DNA of 13,267 nucleotides from Tardiphaga sp. (GTDB lineage: Bacteria; Pseudomonadota; Alphaproteobacteria; Rhizobiales; Xanthobacteraceae). The stretch is from the NCBI GenBank assembly GCA_028290765.1, contig JAQGJF010001058.1, positions 1 to 13,267 of the forward strand, given 5' to 3'. The notes under the pieces are model-generated. The model was not told the DNA's origin and did no database searches. It saw nothing but the letters and a program-made list of their open reading frames with translations. The position numbers were made by a program, and so were the translations under genes. Positions 1 to 6,609 of the stretch are shown here, in pieces (within the stretch, counting starts at the first letter, position 1; the number at the start of each line of letters is the position of its first letter).

Positions 1-1148
1 TCGAAATCGACGGTGGCGCCGGCGCCGACGAAATTGATCTTCTTGCCGGCGCGGACCATCTCAAGTGCGCGCAGGATGTCGTCGACTTCCTCGCCGGGCG
101 GGTTGCAGACCTCACGGATCGATTTGGCCCATAACGCGCCCTCCGAGCTCTTGGCGTGCTCCATCGCCAGCGCGGTCACGCAGACCTGGTCGTGGGTGTT
201 GCCGGCGAACAGGAAGGCGGTGCCTTCCGGCGCGCCCATCAGCTTGACGAACTTCTTGTAGGCGGCGGAATCCATCGGCGGCGCCGGCTGCAGATGATGA
301 ATGCCTTCCGCCACTTCGGGCGTGACGCTTTTCAGGAAGGCGCCATCCGCATCGGCGCCGGTGCCGAGCCCGAGTATTTTCGACTTGAAGCCGCCGCGAT
401 AGACTTCCTTGCTGATGGCGACGAAGTCGGTGAGCAGTGAAAGACAGAACACGCCGTCGGGTTCCGGCCCGAACGCCTTCTCCACCTCGGCGCGGTACGA
501 CGCCTGATCCGGATTGTACTGGATCACATCCATCACCACGCCGCCCTGCTTGGCCATCTCGGCCTTGAAGGGCTCGATCATCGAGATCACGAACGGATTC
601 TGCTGCGCCAGGATCGTCACCTTCTTCAGCTTCATTTCCGTCATCACCTTGGCGCCGGCCGGTCCCCACTGGCTGCTCTTGGCCTGGAAGCGGTAGACCA
701 GCCCCTTGGTGTCGCCGTCGGTGATGCCGTTGGCCGCGGCCGACACCATCTGCACCTTGCTGGCGGCCAGGATCAGCGGCTTTGCCGCCAGCGCGATCGG
801 GCTGCCCCAGAATCCGCCGACCAGTTCGACCTTGTTGACCTCGAGCAGTTTTCGCGTCGCGGTGACGCCGACCGTCGGGTTGGTCTCGGAATCCTCGATA
901 TACAGATGCAGCTTGCGGCCGCCGAGAATGCCGCCGCCGTCGTTGATGATCTTGACGACGATGTCGGCGGCCTTCTTCATGTCGGCGCCATACGGACCGG
1001 TCGCGCCGGAGAACGGCAGCACCATGCCGATCGGCACCTCGGCGGCGCCCTGCGCGAAGCCGGGGCCACTCGCGAGGCCGATCAGGGAAGATGCACCAAG
1101 CCCTGCGATCACATGTCGCCGGTTCAGCAGGCCATTCTTATCAGTCAT
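1..1148 (-). CDS. livK: Branched-chain amino acid/amide ABC transporter, periplasmic substrate-binding protein (LivK-like), 3' end cut off by the window
   Basis: Reading the minus strand from the ATG at 1148 gives 382 open codons to the left edge with no stop, so the C-terminus lies outside the window. The N-terminus has a twin-arginine-like signal (LLNRRHVIAGLGA, then a hydrophobic stretch ending GPGFAQG), suggesting Tat export to the periplasm. The mature part begins VPIGMVLPFSGATGPYG, followed by GGGILGGRKL and a GGFWGSP segment, which is typical of the Peripla_BP_6 (LivJ/LivK/AmiC) fold. It would capture the substrate for LivHMGF encoded just upstream. The start is fixed by a GGAG ribosome site seven bases before ATG and by an ATGA overlap with the preceding small ORF. 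The substrate cannot be told from sequence: these proteins bind branched-chain amino acids, amides, urea or aromatic acids. Family call is confident. Confidence 0.9.
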   Translation of the reverse strand, partial: MTDKNGLLNRRHVIAGLGASSLIGLASGPGFAQGAAEVPIGMVLPFSGATGPYGADMKKAADIVVKIINDGGGILGGRKLHLYIEDSETNPTVGVTATRKLLEVNKVELVGGFWGSPIALAAKPLILAASKVQMVSAAANGITDGDTKGLVYRFQAKSSQWGPAGAKVMTEMKLKKVTILAQQNPFVISMIEPFKAEMAKQGGVVMDVIQYNPDQASYRAEVEKAFGPEPDGVFCLSLLTDFVAISKEVYRGGFKSKILGLGTGADADGAFLKSVTPEVAEGIHHLQPAPPMDSAAYKKFVKLMGAPEGTAFLFAGNTHDQVCVTALAMEHAKSSEGALWAKSIREVCNPPGEEVDDILRALEMVRAGKKINFVGAGATVDF

Positions 1149-1273
1149 TGCCAGTCTCCGTTGTCGCGAGGTGAGAGTTGAGTTGGGTGGAACGCGGCGG
1201 CGATGCCGTCGTCGATCTGGAGCGCCTCGTTGAAGCGGTTGAAAAAGCCGGCCGGCGCGGTCACACGCGGCAT
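1145..1273 (-). CDS. Small coupled ORF, 42 aa, unknown function, between livM and livK
   Basis: This ORF fills the only apparent gap in the liv operon. Its ATG (1273-1271) shares one base with the livM stop (TGATG), and its TGA (1147-1145) overlaps the livK ATG as ATGA. A strong AGGAGG ribosome site lies seven bases upstream, inside the livM 3' end. The product starts MPRVTAPAGFFNRF, continues NEALQIDDGIAAAFHP and ends NGDWQ. It has no signal peptide, membrane segment or cysteine. The first 29 codons have G or C at the third position in 27 cases, as in real genes of this DNA; the last 13 have only 6, and the livK ribosome site falls there. I do not recognise the family. It could be a true small protein, a leader that couples livK translation to livM, or the remnant of a longer gene. 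Confidence 0.55.
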   Translation of the reverse strand: MPRVTAPAGFFNRFNEALQIDDGIAAAFHPTQLSPRDNGDWQ

Positions 1274-2193
1274 CAGGACGCCTCCTCGTTGTCCGGGAAA
1301 TAGTCTCGGCTGCGGCGCTGCGGCTCGGGCAGCAGTCCCTGCGGCCGCAGGATCAGCAGCAGGATGATCCCGACGCCGATCAGGCCGAGGCGCAACGCGG
1401 CCAACTGCGTGCCGTCGATCATCGCCACCGCGTCCTTGAGAAAACGGGTGGCTTCGAGCAGCGCCATGATGCTGCCGGCGCCGAGCAGCAGACCGATATT
1501 GGAGCCACGGCCACCGGCGATCACCGCCATGAAGGCATAGGCGGTGATGATCGAGGTGAACTGGCTGGGATCAATATAGGTCAGATAGAATGCATGCAGC
1601 GCGCCGGCCACGCCCATCACGGCGCCGCCGATGGCGAAGGCCTTGATGCGGAGCATCAGCACCGGCTTGCCGAGCGCCGCGGCCACCGTCGCATCGTCGC
1701 GGACCGCCCGCAGCACCCGCCCGAACGGCGAACGCACCAGGATCTCCAGCAAAGCGAAAACGATCGCCACCAGCGCGACCGAAAAGGCCAGCAGCACGAA
1801 GTCGTAGCGCGCCGGCGCCACCAGGCTGACGAACGGCCGCGGGATATCGGCGATGCCCACCGCGCCGCCGGTCAGCCAGGCTTCGTTGAGCAGCAGGATA
1901 CGCACCACCTCGCCGAAGCCGATGGTCACGATCGCCAGATAATTCTCTTCGAGACGGATCGACAGCAACGCCAGCACGGTGCTGATGACGGCGCAGACCA
2001 CCGCCGCGGCAATCATGCCGCCGAACCAACCCAGCGCCGGCGCCAACAGCGCGGTGGCGTAAGCGCCGAGCGCGACGAAGCCGACGACGCCGAAATTCAC
2101 CAGCCCGGCCACGCCCCATTGCAGATTGAGGGCGAGGCCGACCAAAGCGGACACCGCTACCAGCACGAAAAGTGTGGTGAGATAGGCGATCAT
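1273..2193 (-). CDS. livM: Branched-chain amino acid/amide ABC transporter permease LivM
   Basis: A 306-aa integral membrane protein with multiple hydrophobic segments across its length. Together with LivH it forms the inner-membrane channel of a liv-type importer. Family marks are the N-terminal NLQWGVAGLVNFGVVGFVAL segment (about residues 23-42), LSIRLEENYLAIVTIGF (77-93), the EAA-type cytoplasmic loop RAVRDDATVAAALG (162-175) that contacts the ATPases, and the AGGRGSNIGLLLGA segment (227-240). Its length is normal for LivM. The frame stays open upstream across livH, but the start chosen at 2193 gives the LivM N-terminus and an ATGA overlap with the livH stop, which indicates translational coupling. 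The C-terminal tail (residues 285-306) is charged and carries the ribosome site for the next small ORF. Confidence 0.93.
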   Translation of the reverse strand: MIAYLTTLFVLVAVSALVGLALNLQWGVAGLVNFGVVGFVALGAYATALLAPALGWFGGMIAAAVVCAVISTVLALLSIRLEENYLAIVTIGFGEVVRILLLNEAWLTGGAVGIADIPRPFVSLVAPARYDFVLLAFSVALVAIVFALLEILVRSPFGRVLRAVRDDATVAAALGKPVLMLRIKAFAIGGAVMGVAGALHAFYLTYIDPSQFTSIITAYAFMAVIAGGRGSNIGLLLGAGSIMALLEATRFLKDAVAMIDGTQLAALRLGLIGVGIILLLILRPQGLLPEPQRRSRDYFPDNEEAS

Positions 2194-3053
2194 TTGCGCA
2201 CCGCCCGGCGGCCGAACAGGCCTTGCGTGCGCACCAGCAGCAGCACCAGGATGACGGCGAAACTGACGATCTGCCGGTAATTGATCGGAAGCACGAGTGA
2301 CGACAATTCTTCGGCCAGCCCGATCACGATGGCGCCGACGACGGCGCCGGTCGGGCTGCCAAGCCCGCCGAGGATCGCTGCCGCGAAGATCGGGATCTGA
2401 TAGTTCCAGCCCAGCAGCGGATCGACGGCGCGGTCGAGCCCGGCGAGAACGCCGGACAACGCGGTCAGGCACCCGGCGATGCACCAGGTGATCCGCGCAA
2501 TGGTCTGGCGCTCGATGCCGCGCACCGCGGCCAGCGACGGATTGTCGGCAACGGCGCGCATCGCCCGGCCCAGCGGCGAGCTGTGCAACAGGAGTTGAAG
2601 CAGGATCACGCAAACGATCACGGCGACCGCCGTGATCAGCTGTTCCTGGTTGATCCGCACGCCGTGCCAGCGGGTCGGACGCGCGACCTCGAACACGAAG
2701 TTGCGCGTCGAATTGCCGAAGGCAAAGCGGCAGATATTTTCGAGAACCAGCGCGACGCCCATCGACGCCACCAGCAGCGTGATCGAACCGCGGTCGCGCA
2801 GCCGCGAAAACACCAGCGCATCGGCCAGCATCGCCACCGCGGCCATCGTCACCGCGGCCAAGACCGCCGCGACCGCGAGTGGCATGCCGAGCAGGTTGTT
2901 GGCGACCCAGGCGGCATAGGCGCCGAAGGTCAGCATCGCGCCGACAGCGAAATTGGGAAATTTCAGGATCCCGAACACCAGCGTCAACGCCACCGCGGGC
3001 AGCGCCAGCAACAGGCCGGTGACAAATCCGTTCAGGATGAGCTGCGCGACCAT
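2190..3053 (-). CDS. livH: Branched-chain amino acid/amide ABC transporter permease LivH
   Basis: A 287-aa hydrophobic protein, the second permease subunit of the importer. It begins MVAQLILNGFVTGLLLALPA and has the usual LivH segment TLVFGILKFPNFAVGAML (about residues 24-41), the cytoplasmic EAA-type loop MRAVADNPSLAAVRGI (165-180), and a conserved AAILGGLGSPTGAVVGA stretch. The open frame extends 16 codons further upstream to 3101, but that extension overlaps livF and has no family match, so 3053 is preferred. There the start lies one base after the livF stop (TGAGATG). The 3' end overlaps livM by four bases. Size and motifs look intact. Confidence 0.93.
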   Translation of the reverse strand: MVAQLILNGFVTGLLLALPAVALTLVFGILKFPNFAVGAMLTFGAYAAWVANNLLGMPLAVAAVLAAVTMAAVAMLADALVFSRLRDRGSITLLVASMGVALVLENICRFAFGNSTRNFVFEVARPTRWHGVRINQEQLITAVAVIVCVILLQLLLHSSPLGRAMRAVADNPSLAAVRGIERQTIARITWCIAGCLTALSGVLAGLDRAVDPLLGWNYQIPIFAAAILGGLGSPTGAVVGAIVIGLAEELSSLVLPINYRQIVSFAVILVLLLVRTQGLFGRRAVRK

Positions 3054-3054
3054 C

Positions 3055-3792
3055 TCAGCCCGCCTTCGCGAAAAACAGGCCGGCGAGATCGGCGACCGCA
3101 ATATCCTTCGCCGGCCCGCGCAGGCTTTTCCGCCCCGCCACCAGCACCATCACGTCGTCGGCGACGCGCAATGCCGCAGCGACATTCTGCTCGACCAGCA
3201 GGATGGTGACGCCGGATTCGCGCACCCGCGCCACCGCCTCCATGGTCTCGCCGACGAATTTCGGCGACAGCCCGGCAGAGGGCTCATCCAGCAGCAGCAC
3301 TTCCGGGTTGGAGAGCAACGCGCAGGCAAAGGCCAGCATCTGGCGCTGACCACCGGACAGATTGCCGGCCAGCAGTTTCGGGCGCGCGGCGATCTCCGGA
3401 AACAGCGCCATCACCTGGGCTTCCTGCGCAGGGCCGATGCCGGCCCGGCCGCGGAGGAATTCGGTCGCGAGCTTGAGATTCTCACGGATCGTCAGGTTGC
3501 TGAAGACATTCGCTTCCTGCGGCACATAAGCCAGTCCGCTGGCGACGCGCTTAGCCGGCGACAGATGGGTCACGTCGCGTCCGGTGACCTCGATCGCGCC
3601 GGCGCGTGGCCGCAGCAACCCCGCCAGGGTCTTGACGAAGGTGGACTTGCCCGAGCCGTTGGGACCGATCACGGCCAGGATGGATTCCGGCGCCAGGTCG
3701 AGGTCGATGCCGCAGACGATATCACCAGCGCTGCCATAGCCGGCTTGCAGATCGCGAACCGACAGCGCGGGAATGACGGCGGCGGCGGTCAT
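3055..3792 (-). CDS. livF: ABC transporter ATP-binding protein LivF
   Basis: A 245-aa cytoplasmic ATPase that powers LivHM. All nucleotide-binding motifs are present: Walker A GPNGSGKST (43-51), Q-loop VPQEANVF (90-97), signature LSGGQRQ (145-151), Walker B VLLLDEP (165-171), and the VEQN sequence (200-203) that replaces the usual His switch in LivF proteins. This VEQN, with the PQEANVFSNLTIREN segment, separates LivF from LivG. Its ATG overlaps the livG stop by four bases (ATGA), so it normally relies on ribosomes finishing livG, and livG is frameshifted here. Length is typical of the family. Confidence 0.93.
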   Translation of the reverse strand: MTAAAVIPALSVRDLQAGYGSAGDIVCGIDLDLAPESILAVIGPNGSGKSTFVKTLAGLLRPRAGAIEVTGRDVTHLSPAKRVASGLAYVPQEANVFSNLTIRENLKLATEFLRGRAGIGPAQEAQVMALFPEIAARPKLLAGNLSGGQRQMLAFACALLSNPEVLLLDEPSAGLSPKFVGETMEAVARVRESGVTILLVEQNVAAALRVADDVMVLVAGRKSLRGPAKDIAVADLAGLFFAKAG

Positions 3793-4552
3793 ACCACGAA
3801 TCCGAGATAGGCATCGATGACGCGGGCATCGGCGGTGACTTCGGCAAAACTCCCCGACACCAGCGTGCTGCCCTCGGCCAGCACATGGACGTGGTCGCAG
3901 ATTTCTCCGATCAGATGCATGTCGTGTTCGACGATGCCGAAGGAGATCCCTTCGGTCTGCAGCTCGCGGATCAGGAGGATGATGTCCTTCAGCAAGGGCG
4001 GCGCCACGCCGGCGGCGGCTCGTCGAGCAGCACCAGCGTCGGCTCGAGCAGAAGCACGCGGGCGAGTTCGAGCAGCTTCTTCTGGCCGCCTGACAAAGCG
4101 GATGCCGATCGATCCGCCAGCTTCCACAGACCGACGCGCTGCAAAGCCGCGCGCGCCTTGACCGCGTTGCGCTGTTCCTGATCCCGGACGGCGGCGTGCC
4201 CGAACAACGTTCCGGCGATGGTTTCGCCGCGCTGCCGCGGCGGCGCGAGCAGCAGATTTTCCAGCACGGTCAGCCCGCTCAGTTCACGCACGATCTGAAA
4301 CGTCCGCACCAGACCGAGCGACGCGATGCGATGCATCGGCAGCGCGCCGATATCCATTCCGTCGAAGGTCACGGATCCGCTGTCCGGCCTGACCAGACCC
4401 GTGATGAGGTTGAGCAATGTGGTCTTGCCGGCGCCGTTCGGACCGATCAGCCCCGTGACGGAGCCTCTTCGAATCGCCAGCGAGCAGCCGTCGAGCGCGG
4501 CGACGCCGCCGAAACGTTTGCTGAGATTGGTGACTTCGAGCAGCGGCGTCAT
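3789..4552 (-). pseudogene. livG: ABC transporter ATP-binding protein LivG, disrupted by a one-base deletion near 4016-4018
   Basis: The gene starts at the ATG at 4552 (MTPLLEVTNLSKRFGGV) and shows Walker A GPNGAGKTT (37-45), an LSGGQKK signature and Walker B VLLDEP (about 174-179). Directly after DEP the frame turns into PPAWRRPC and stops at 3989. The expected continuation AAGVAPPLLKD, the His switch in IVEHDMHLIG and a normal LivG C-terminus YLGFVV are present in the neighbouring frame and end at 3789. The span is 764 bases; adding one base gives 765, a 254-aa protein of normal LivG length. The DNA reads GAG CC GCC GCC GGC GTG, so one base of the Pro codon is missing. No slippery heptamer is visible, which argues against programmed frameshifting. 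Either the transporter is broken in this strain or this is a sequencing error in a GCC run. As written, the product lacks the D-loop and His switch. Confidence 0.88.
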
Positions 4553-4637
4553 GCGTGCCGTCGGCCGGGCAGAGGCGGCCTGAAGCTACGGGCCGCGAGC
4601 TGTGCAATAATTGAGCGCATCTGCCTGCTTGCTGTGC

Positions 4638-4651
4638 ATAAGCCATTTATA
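4638..4651. promoter_or_regulatory. Candidate LysR-type box in the livG / LysR divergent promoter region
   Basis: ATAAGCCATTTAT (4638-4650) is a short imperfect dyad, ATAA and TTAT around five bases, and it contains a T-N11-A arrangement (T 4639, A 4651), the loose consensus for LysR-type regulator boxes. It sits in the 177-base gap between the divergent livG and LysR starts, in the AT-richest part of this region. On the minus strand the same bases include TATAAA, which could serve as a -10 for the liv operon. No good -35 is seen, consistent with an activator-dependent promoter. Weak evidence, since T-N11-A is common by chance. Confidence 0.3.
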
Positions 4652-4680
4652 TCATTGAATAATCCTAGGTCGGCGCGGCA

Positions 4681-4707
4681 TGCGAAGCAAATTCATTGTG
4701 CTTCGCA
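4681..4707. promoter_or_regulatory. 27-bp inverted repeat, candidate operator upstream of the LysR gene
   Basis: Two perfect 9-base arms, TGCGAAGCA (4681-4689) and TGCTTCGCA (4699-4707), flank a 9-base spacer. The element ends 22 bases before the proposed LysR start and lies about 130 bases upstream of livG. There is no following T run on either strand, so it does not look like a terminator. Its place between a regulator and the operon it probably controls suggests an operator, perhaps for autoregulation of the LysR gene. Confidence 0.5.
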
Positions 4708-4729
4708 AAAAGCAAAGTTCTGCTTATGT

Positions 4730-5620
4730 TTGGACGTGCGCCGCCCGCTGGAAATCAGTCTGCTCCGGACCTTCGTGATGCTCGTGGAAGAGCAGAGCGT
4801 GACCCGCGTGGCGCGGCGGCTGAGCCGGACCCAGCCCGCGATCAGCCTGCAGGTGAAGCGGCTCGAGGAGGCCGCCGGGCAGCCGATCTTCGACCGCAAT
4901 CTGCGTCATTTGAAACTGACCCGTCATGGCGAGATGCTGCTGCCCTATGCGCGGCTGATGCTGAAGCTCCATGACGACGCGCGGGCGCGGCTGTCGGCCG
5001 AGGAAATCGCCGGACGTGTCACCCTTGGCTGTCCCGATCTCTACGCCGCCTTTCTGCTGCCGCAGACGCTGGCGCGATTCCGGGCTTCCTATCCCGGCGT
5101 CGAGGTGACGGTGCGCTGCGCGCTGAGCGCCCAGTTGGCCGAGGAAATATCGCACGGCCGGATCGACCTCGCGCTGGCCACGCGCATGCCCAACGTTCAC
5201 CCCAGCGTCGACAGCGTCACGCTGCTGCGCACCGAGCCGCTGGTGTGGCTCGGCGCCGCGACCGGCAGCGCCTTCAAGGATCGTACCCTGCCGCTTGCGA
5301 TGCTGCCCGAGGGCAATCTCTATCGCGACTACGCGCTCGACGCGCTCAACCAGGCCGGCCGGGCATGGCGCATCGCCTGCATCTCGGAGAGCATTGCCGG
5401 GATGGAAGCCATGGCGCTGGCCGATGCGGCGGTGATCGTACTCGCGGAGTCCGTGAAGGTCGCAGGATTGCGCCGTCTCGACGCGCAGGACGGCATGCCG
5501 CCTCTGCCGGACGTCGACCTGATGCTGTGGCAGCGCAACCCCGGCGTGGGGCCGGCGGCCGATCATCTCGCGGCCCATATCCTCAACGACGTCGGAACGC
5601 CGGTGAGCAACGCGATCTGA
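4730..5620 (+). CDS. LysR-family transcriptional regulator, likely controller of the adjacent liv operon
   Basis: A 296-aa LysR-type regulator. The N-terminal winged helix-turn-helix is clear: LLRTFVMLVEEQSVTRVARR (11-30), then LSRTQPAISLQVKRLEEAAG (31-50) and the PIFDR end of the wing. It is followed by a linker helix and a substrate-binding domain beginning VTLGCPDLYAAFLLP. No ATG suits the start. The in-frame candidates are TTG at 4730 and GTG at 4736, both giving a normal distance to the HTH; TTG is chosen, with no strong ribosome site for either. The frame is open far upstream (to 4196), but that part is antisense to livG. The divergent arrangement with the liv operon and the operator-like repeats between them suggest it controls that transporter in response to the transported compound. 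Confidence 0.9.
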   Translation: MDVRRPLEISLLRTFVMLVEEQSVTRVARRLSRTQPAISLQVKRLEEAAGQPIFDRNLRHLKLTRHGEMLLPYARLMLKLHDDARARLSAEEIAGRVTLGCPDLYAAFLLPQTLARFRASYPGVEVTVRCALSAQLAEEISHGRIDLALATRMPNVHPSVDSVTLLRTEPLVWLGAATGSAFKDRTLPLAMLPEGNLYRDYALDALNQAGRAWRIACISESIAGMEAMALADAAVIVLAESVKVAGLRRLDAQDGMPPLPDVDLMLWQRNPGVGPAADHLAAHILNDVGTPVSNAI

Positions 5621-5653
5621 TCGCGTTTGGGGTTGCGGCCTGGCTATTGAACG

Positions 5654-6529
5654 TTAGGCCCTGCTTTTTTGCGTCGACCACGATGCGACAAGCATGCGCA
5701 GCGCGAGCACGGGCGGCGCAATCTCGCCGCGGCGCCAGACCAGTGGCGTCGTGATATTGGCTTGCGCTTTCGGAATCGCATGCCGAAGCACAGGCGTGTT
5801 CGGCATGGTGTCCAGCACCGATTCAGGAACCAGCGCGATTCCGGTGCCGGAAGCGACGCACGCGACGATGGCGTGGTAGGAATTGAGCTCCAGCACACGC
5901 AACGTCCCGAGACTTTCCCGCCCCAGCCAACGCTGCAACACGCGGCGGTATGCGCACCCTTCCGGAAACGCGATGAGCGAAGCGCCTCCGATGTCGCGGG
6001 CACGCCTGATCGGCGGATGGTCCGGGTTGGAAATTACGATCAGTCGCTCGGGAAAGACCGGAACATGCTCCAATGCGCGCACCGCCGGCGCCTCGGCCGT
6101 GAAAGCGGTGTCCAGTCGGCGGTCCTCTACCATGTTTGCCAGGGCATCGTTGGTAGCGGTCGTCAGTTCCAGACGTACTTCCGGATAGCGCCGATGAAAG
6201 TCCGCCAGGACGCGCGGTAGCCTGCTCGCGGCGGTGCTTTCCAGTGCGCCCAACTTCAGCACGCCCTTTGGCGTCCCGCCGGAAACGACAGCGCGCGCTT
6301 CATCGGACAGCTGGATGAGCCTGTCGGCATAATCCAACAACAACTCCCCCGTGGCCGAGAGATGAAGACGCTGCCGGTCACGATGGAACAGCGTCACGCC
6401 CATCGAGACCTCGAGCTGCTTGATCCGCGTGGTGACGCTGGATGGCACGCGATGCAGCTTTCGGGCGGCTTTGATGATGCCCCCCTCGTCAACCACGGCC
6501 TTGAACACTTGAAGATCGATGAAGTTCAT
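5654..6529 (-). CDS. LysR-family transcriptional regulator, divergent from the MFS/nitronate monooxygenase operon
   Basis: A 291-aa LysR-type regulator beginning MNFIDLQVFKAVVDEGGIIK, with the recognition region AARKLHRVPSSVTTRIKQLE (21-40), then GVTLFHRDRQRLHLSATGELLL and an effector domain beginning GVLKLGALESTAASRLPRVL. A GTG at 6574 would add 15 residues but lies two bases after a TATAAT box, so the ATG at 6529 is preferred; its ribosome site is weak. The C-terminal end (WSTQKSRA) converges on the other LysR gene with 33 bases between the stops. Divergent pairing with the transporter-enzyme operon makes it the probable regulator of that operon. Confidence 0.9.
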   Translation of the reverse strand: MNFIDLQVFKAVVDEGGIIKAARKLHRVPSSVTTRIKQLEVSMGVTLFHRDRQRLHLSATGELLLDYADRLIQLSDEARAVVSGGTPKGVLKLGALESTAASRLPRVLADFHRRYPEVRLELTTATNDALANMVEDRRLDTAFTAEAPAVRALEHVPVFPERLIVISNPDHPPIRRARDIGGASLIAFPEGCAYRRVLQRWLGRESLGTLRVLELNSYHAIVACVASGTGIALVPESVLDTMPNTPVLRHAIPKAQANITTPLVWRRGEIAPPVLALRMLVASWSTQKSRA

Positions 6530-6536
6530 GGCGTCT

Positions 6537-6553
6537 ATTCTCACTTGGAGAAT
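6537..6553. promoter_or_regulatory. Candidate LysR operator dyad ATTCTC-N5-GAGAAT
   Basis: Perfect 6-base arms ATTCTC (6537-6542) and GAGAAT (6548-6553) are separated by ACTTG, and the core fits T-N11-A (T 6539, A 6551). It begins eight bases upstream of the LysR ATG at 6529, within the leader of that gene, and lies between the divergent LysR and MFS genes. This is the classical place for a LysR-type regulator to bind and repress its own gene. Confidence 0.5.
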
Positions 6554-6556
6554 GAT

Positions 6557-6587
6557 ATGTTCCCTATTATTCACTATTATAGAACAT
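6557..6587. promoter_or_regulatory. AT-rich divergent promoter with inverted ATGTTC/GAACAT arms and a 10-bp phased CTATTAT repeat
   Basis: ATGTTC (6557-6562) and GAACAT (6582-6587) are inverted arms around 19 bases. Inside are two copies of CTATTAT (6564-6570 and 6574-6580) exactly ten bases apart, one helical turn. On the minus strand 6581-6576 reads TATAAT, a perfect -10 for the LysR gene, with a poor -35 (TAGAAT) 17 bases upstream. On the plus strand TTGGAG (6545-6550) and TATTCA (6568-6573), 17 bases apart, are a weak promoter candidate for the MFS gene. The lack of good -35 boxes fits regulator-dependent transcription. Confidence 0.45.
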
Positions 6588-6609
6588 CGGGCGGGCTTAT
6601 TCTAGCGCC

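Noticed and set aside
1273..2613. A 446-aa minus-strand open frame containing LivM
   Set aside because: The upstream 140 residues are low-complexity Arg/Ala-rich shadow sequence across livH. LivM begins at 2193 with a coupled ATGA start.
2583..3810. Long plus-strand open frames (2583-3209, 2953-3810) opposite livH and livF
   Set aside because: Their products are Arg/Gln/His-rich with no family pattern, as expected for the antisense of high-GC genes. The minus strand encodes clear LivH and LivF.
4007..4024. Programmed ribosomal frameshift to make full LivG
   Set aside because: A -1 shift at GAC GAG would restore length but there is no slippery X-XXY-YYZ heptamer. LivG is not known to be made this way, so a deletion or sequencing error is simpler.
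3789..4127. Separate 112-aa gene downstream of a short livG
   Set aside because: Its first 40 residues are the shadow of livG in the other frame, and the rest is the missing LivG C-terminus. One frameshifted gene explains both parts.
4196..5620. A 474-aa plus-strand open frame ending as the LysR protein
   Set aside because: The first 178 codons are antisense to livG and the promoter gap and show no LysR homology. The protein begins near 4730, just before the helix-turn-helix.
5637..5666. GGCCT/AGGCC pair followed by TTTTTT as a terminator between the convergent LysR genes
   Set aside because: The stem is only five pairs with a 14-base loop, and the T run encodes Gln-Lys near the C-terminus of the minus-strand gene. 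It is too weak to call.
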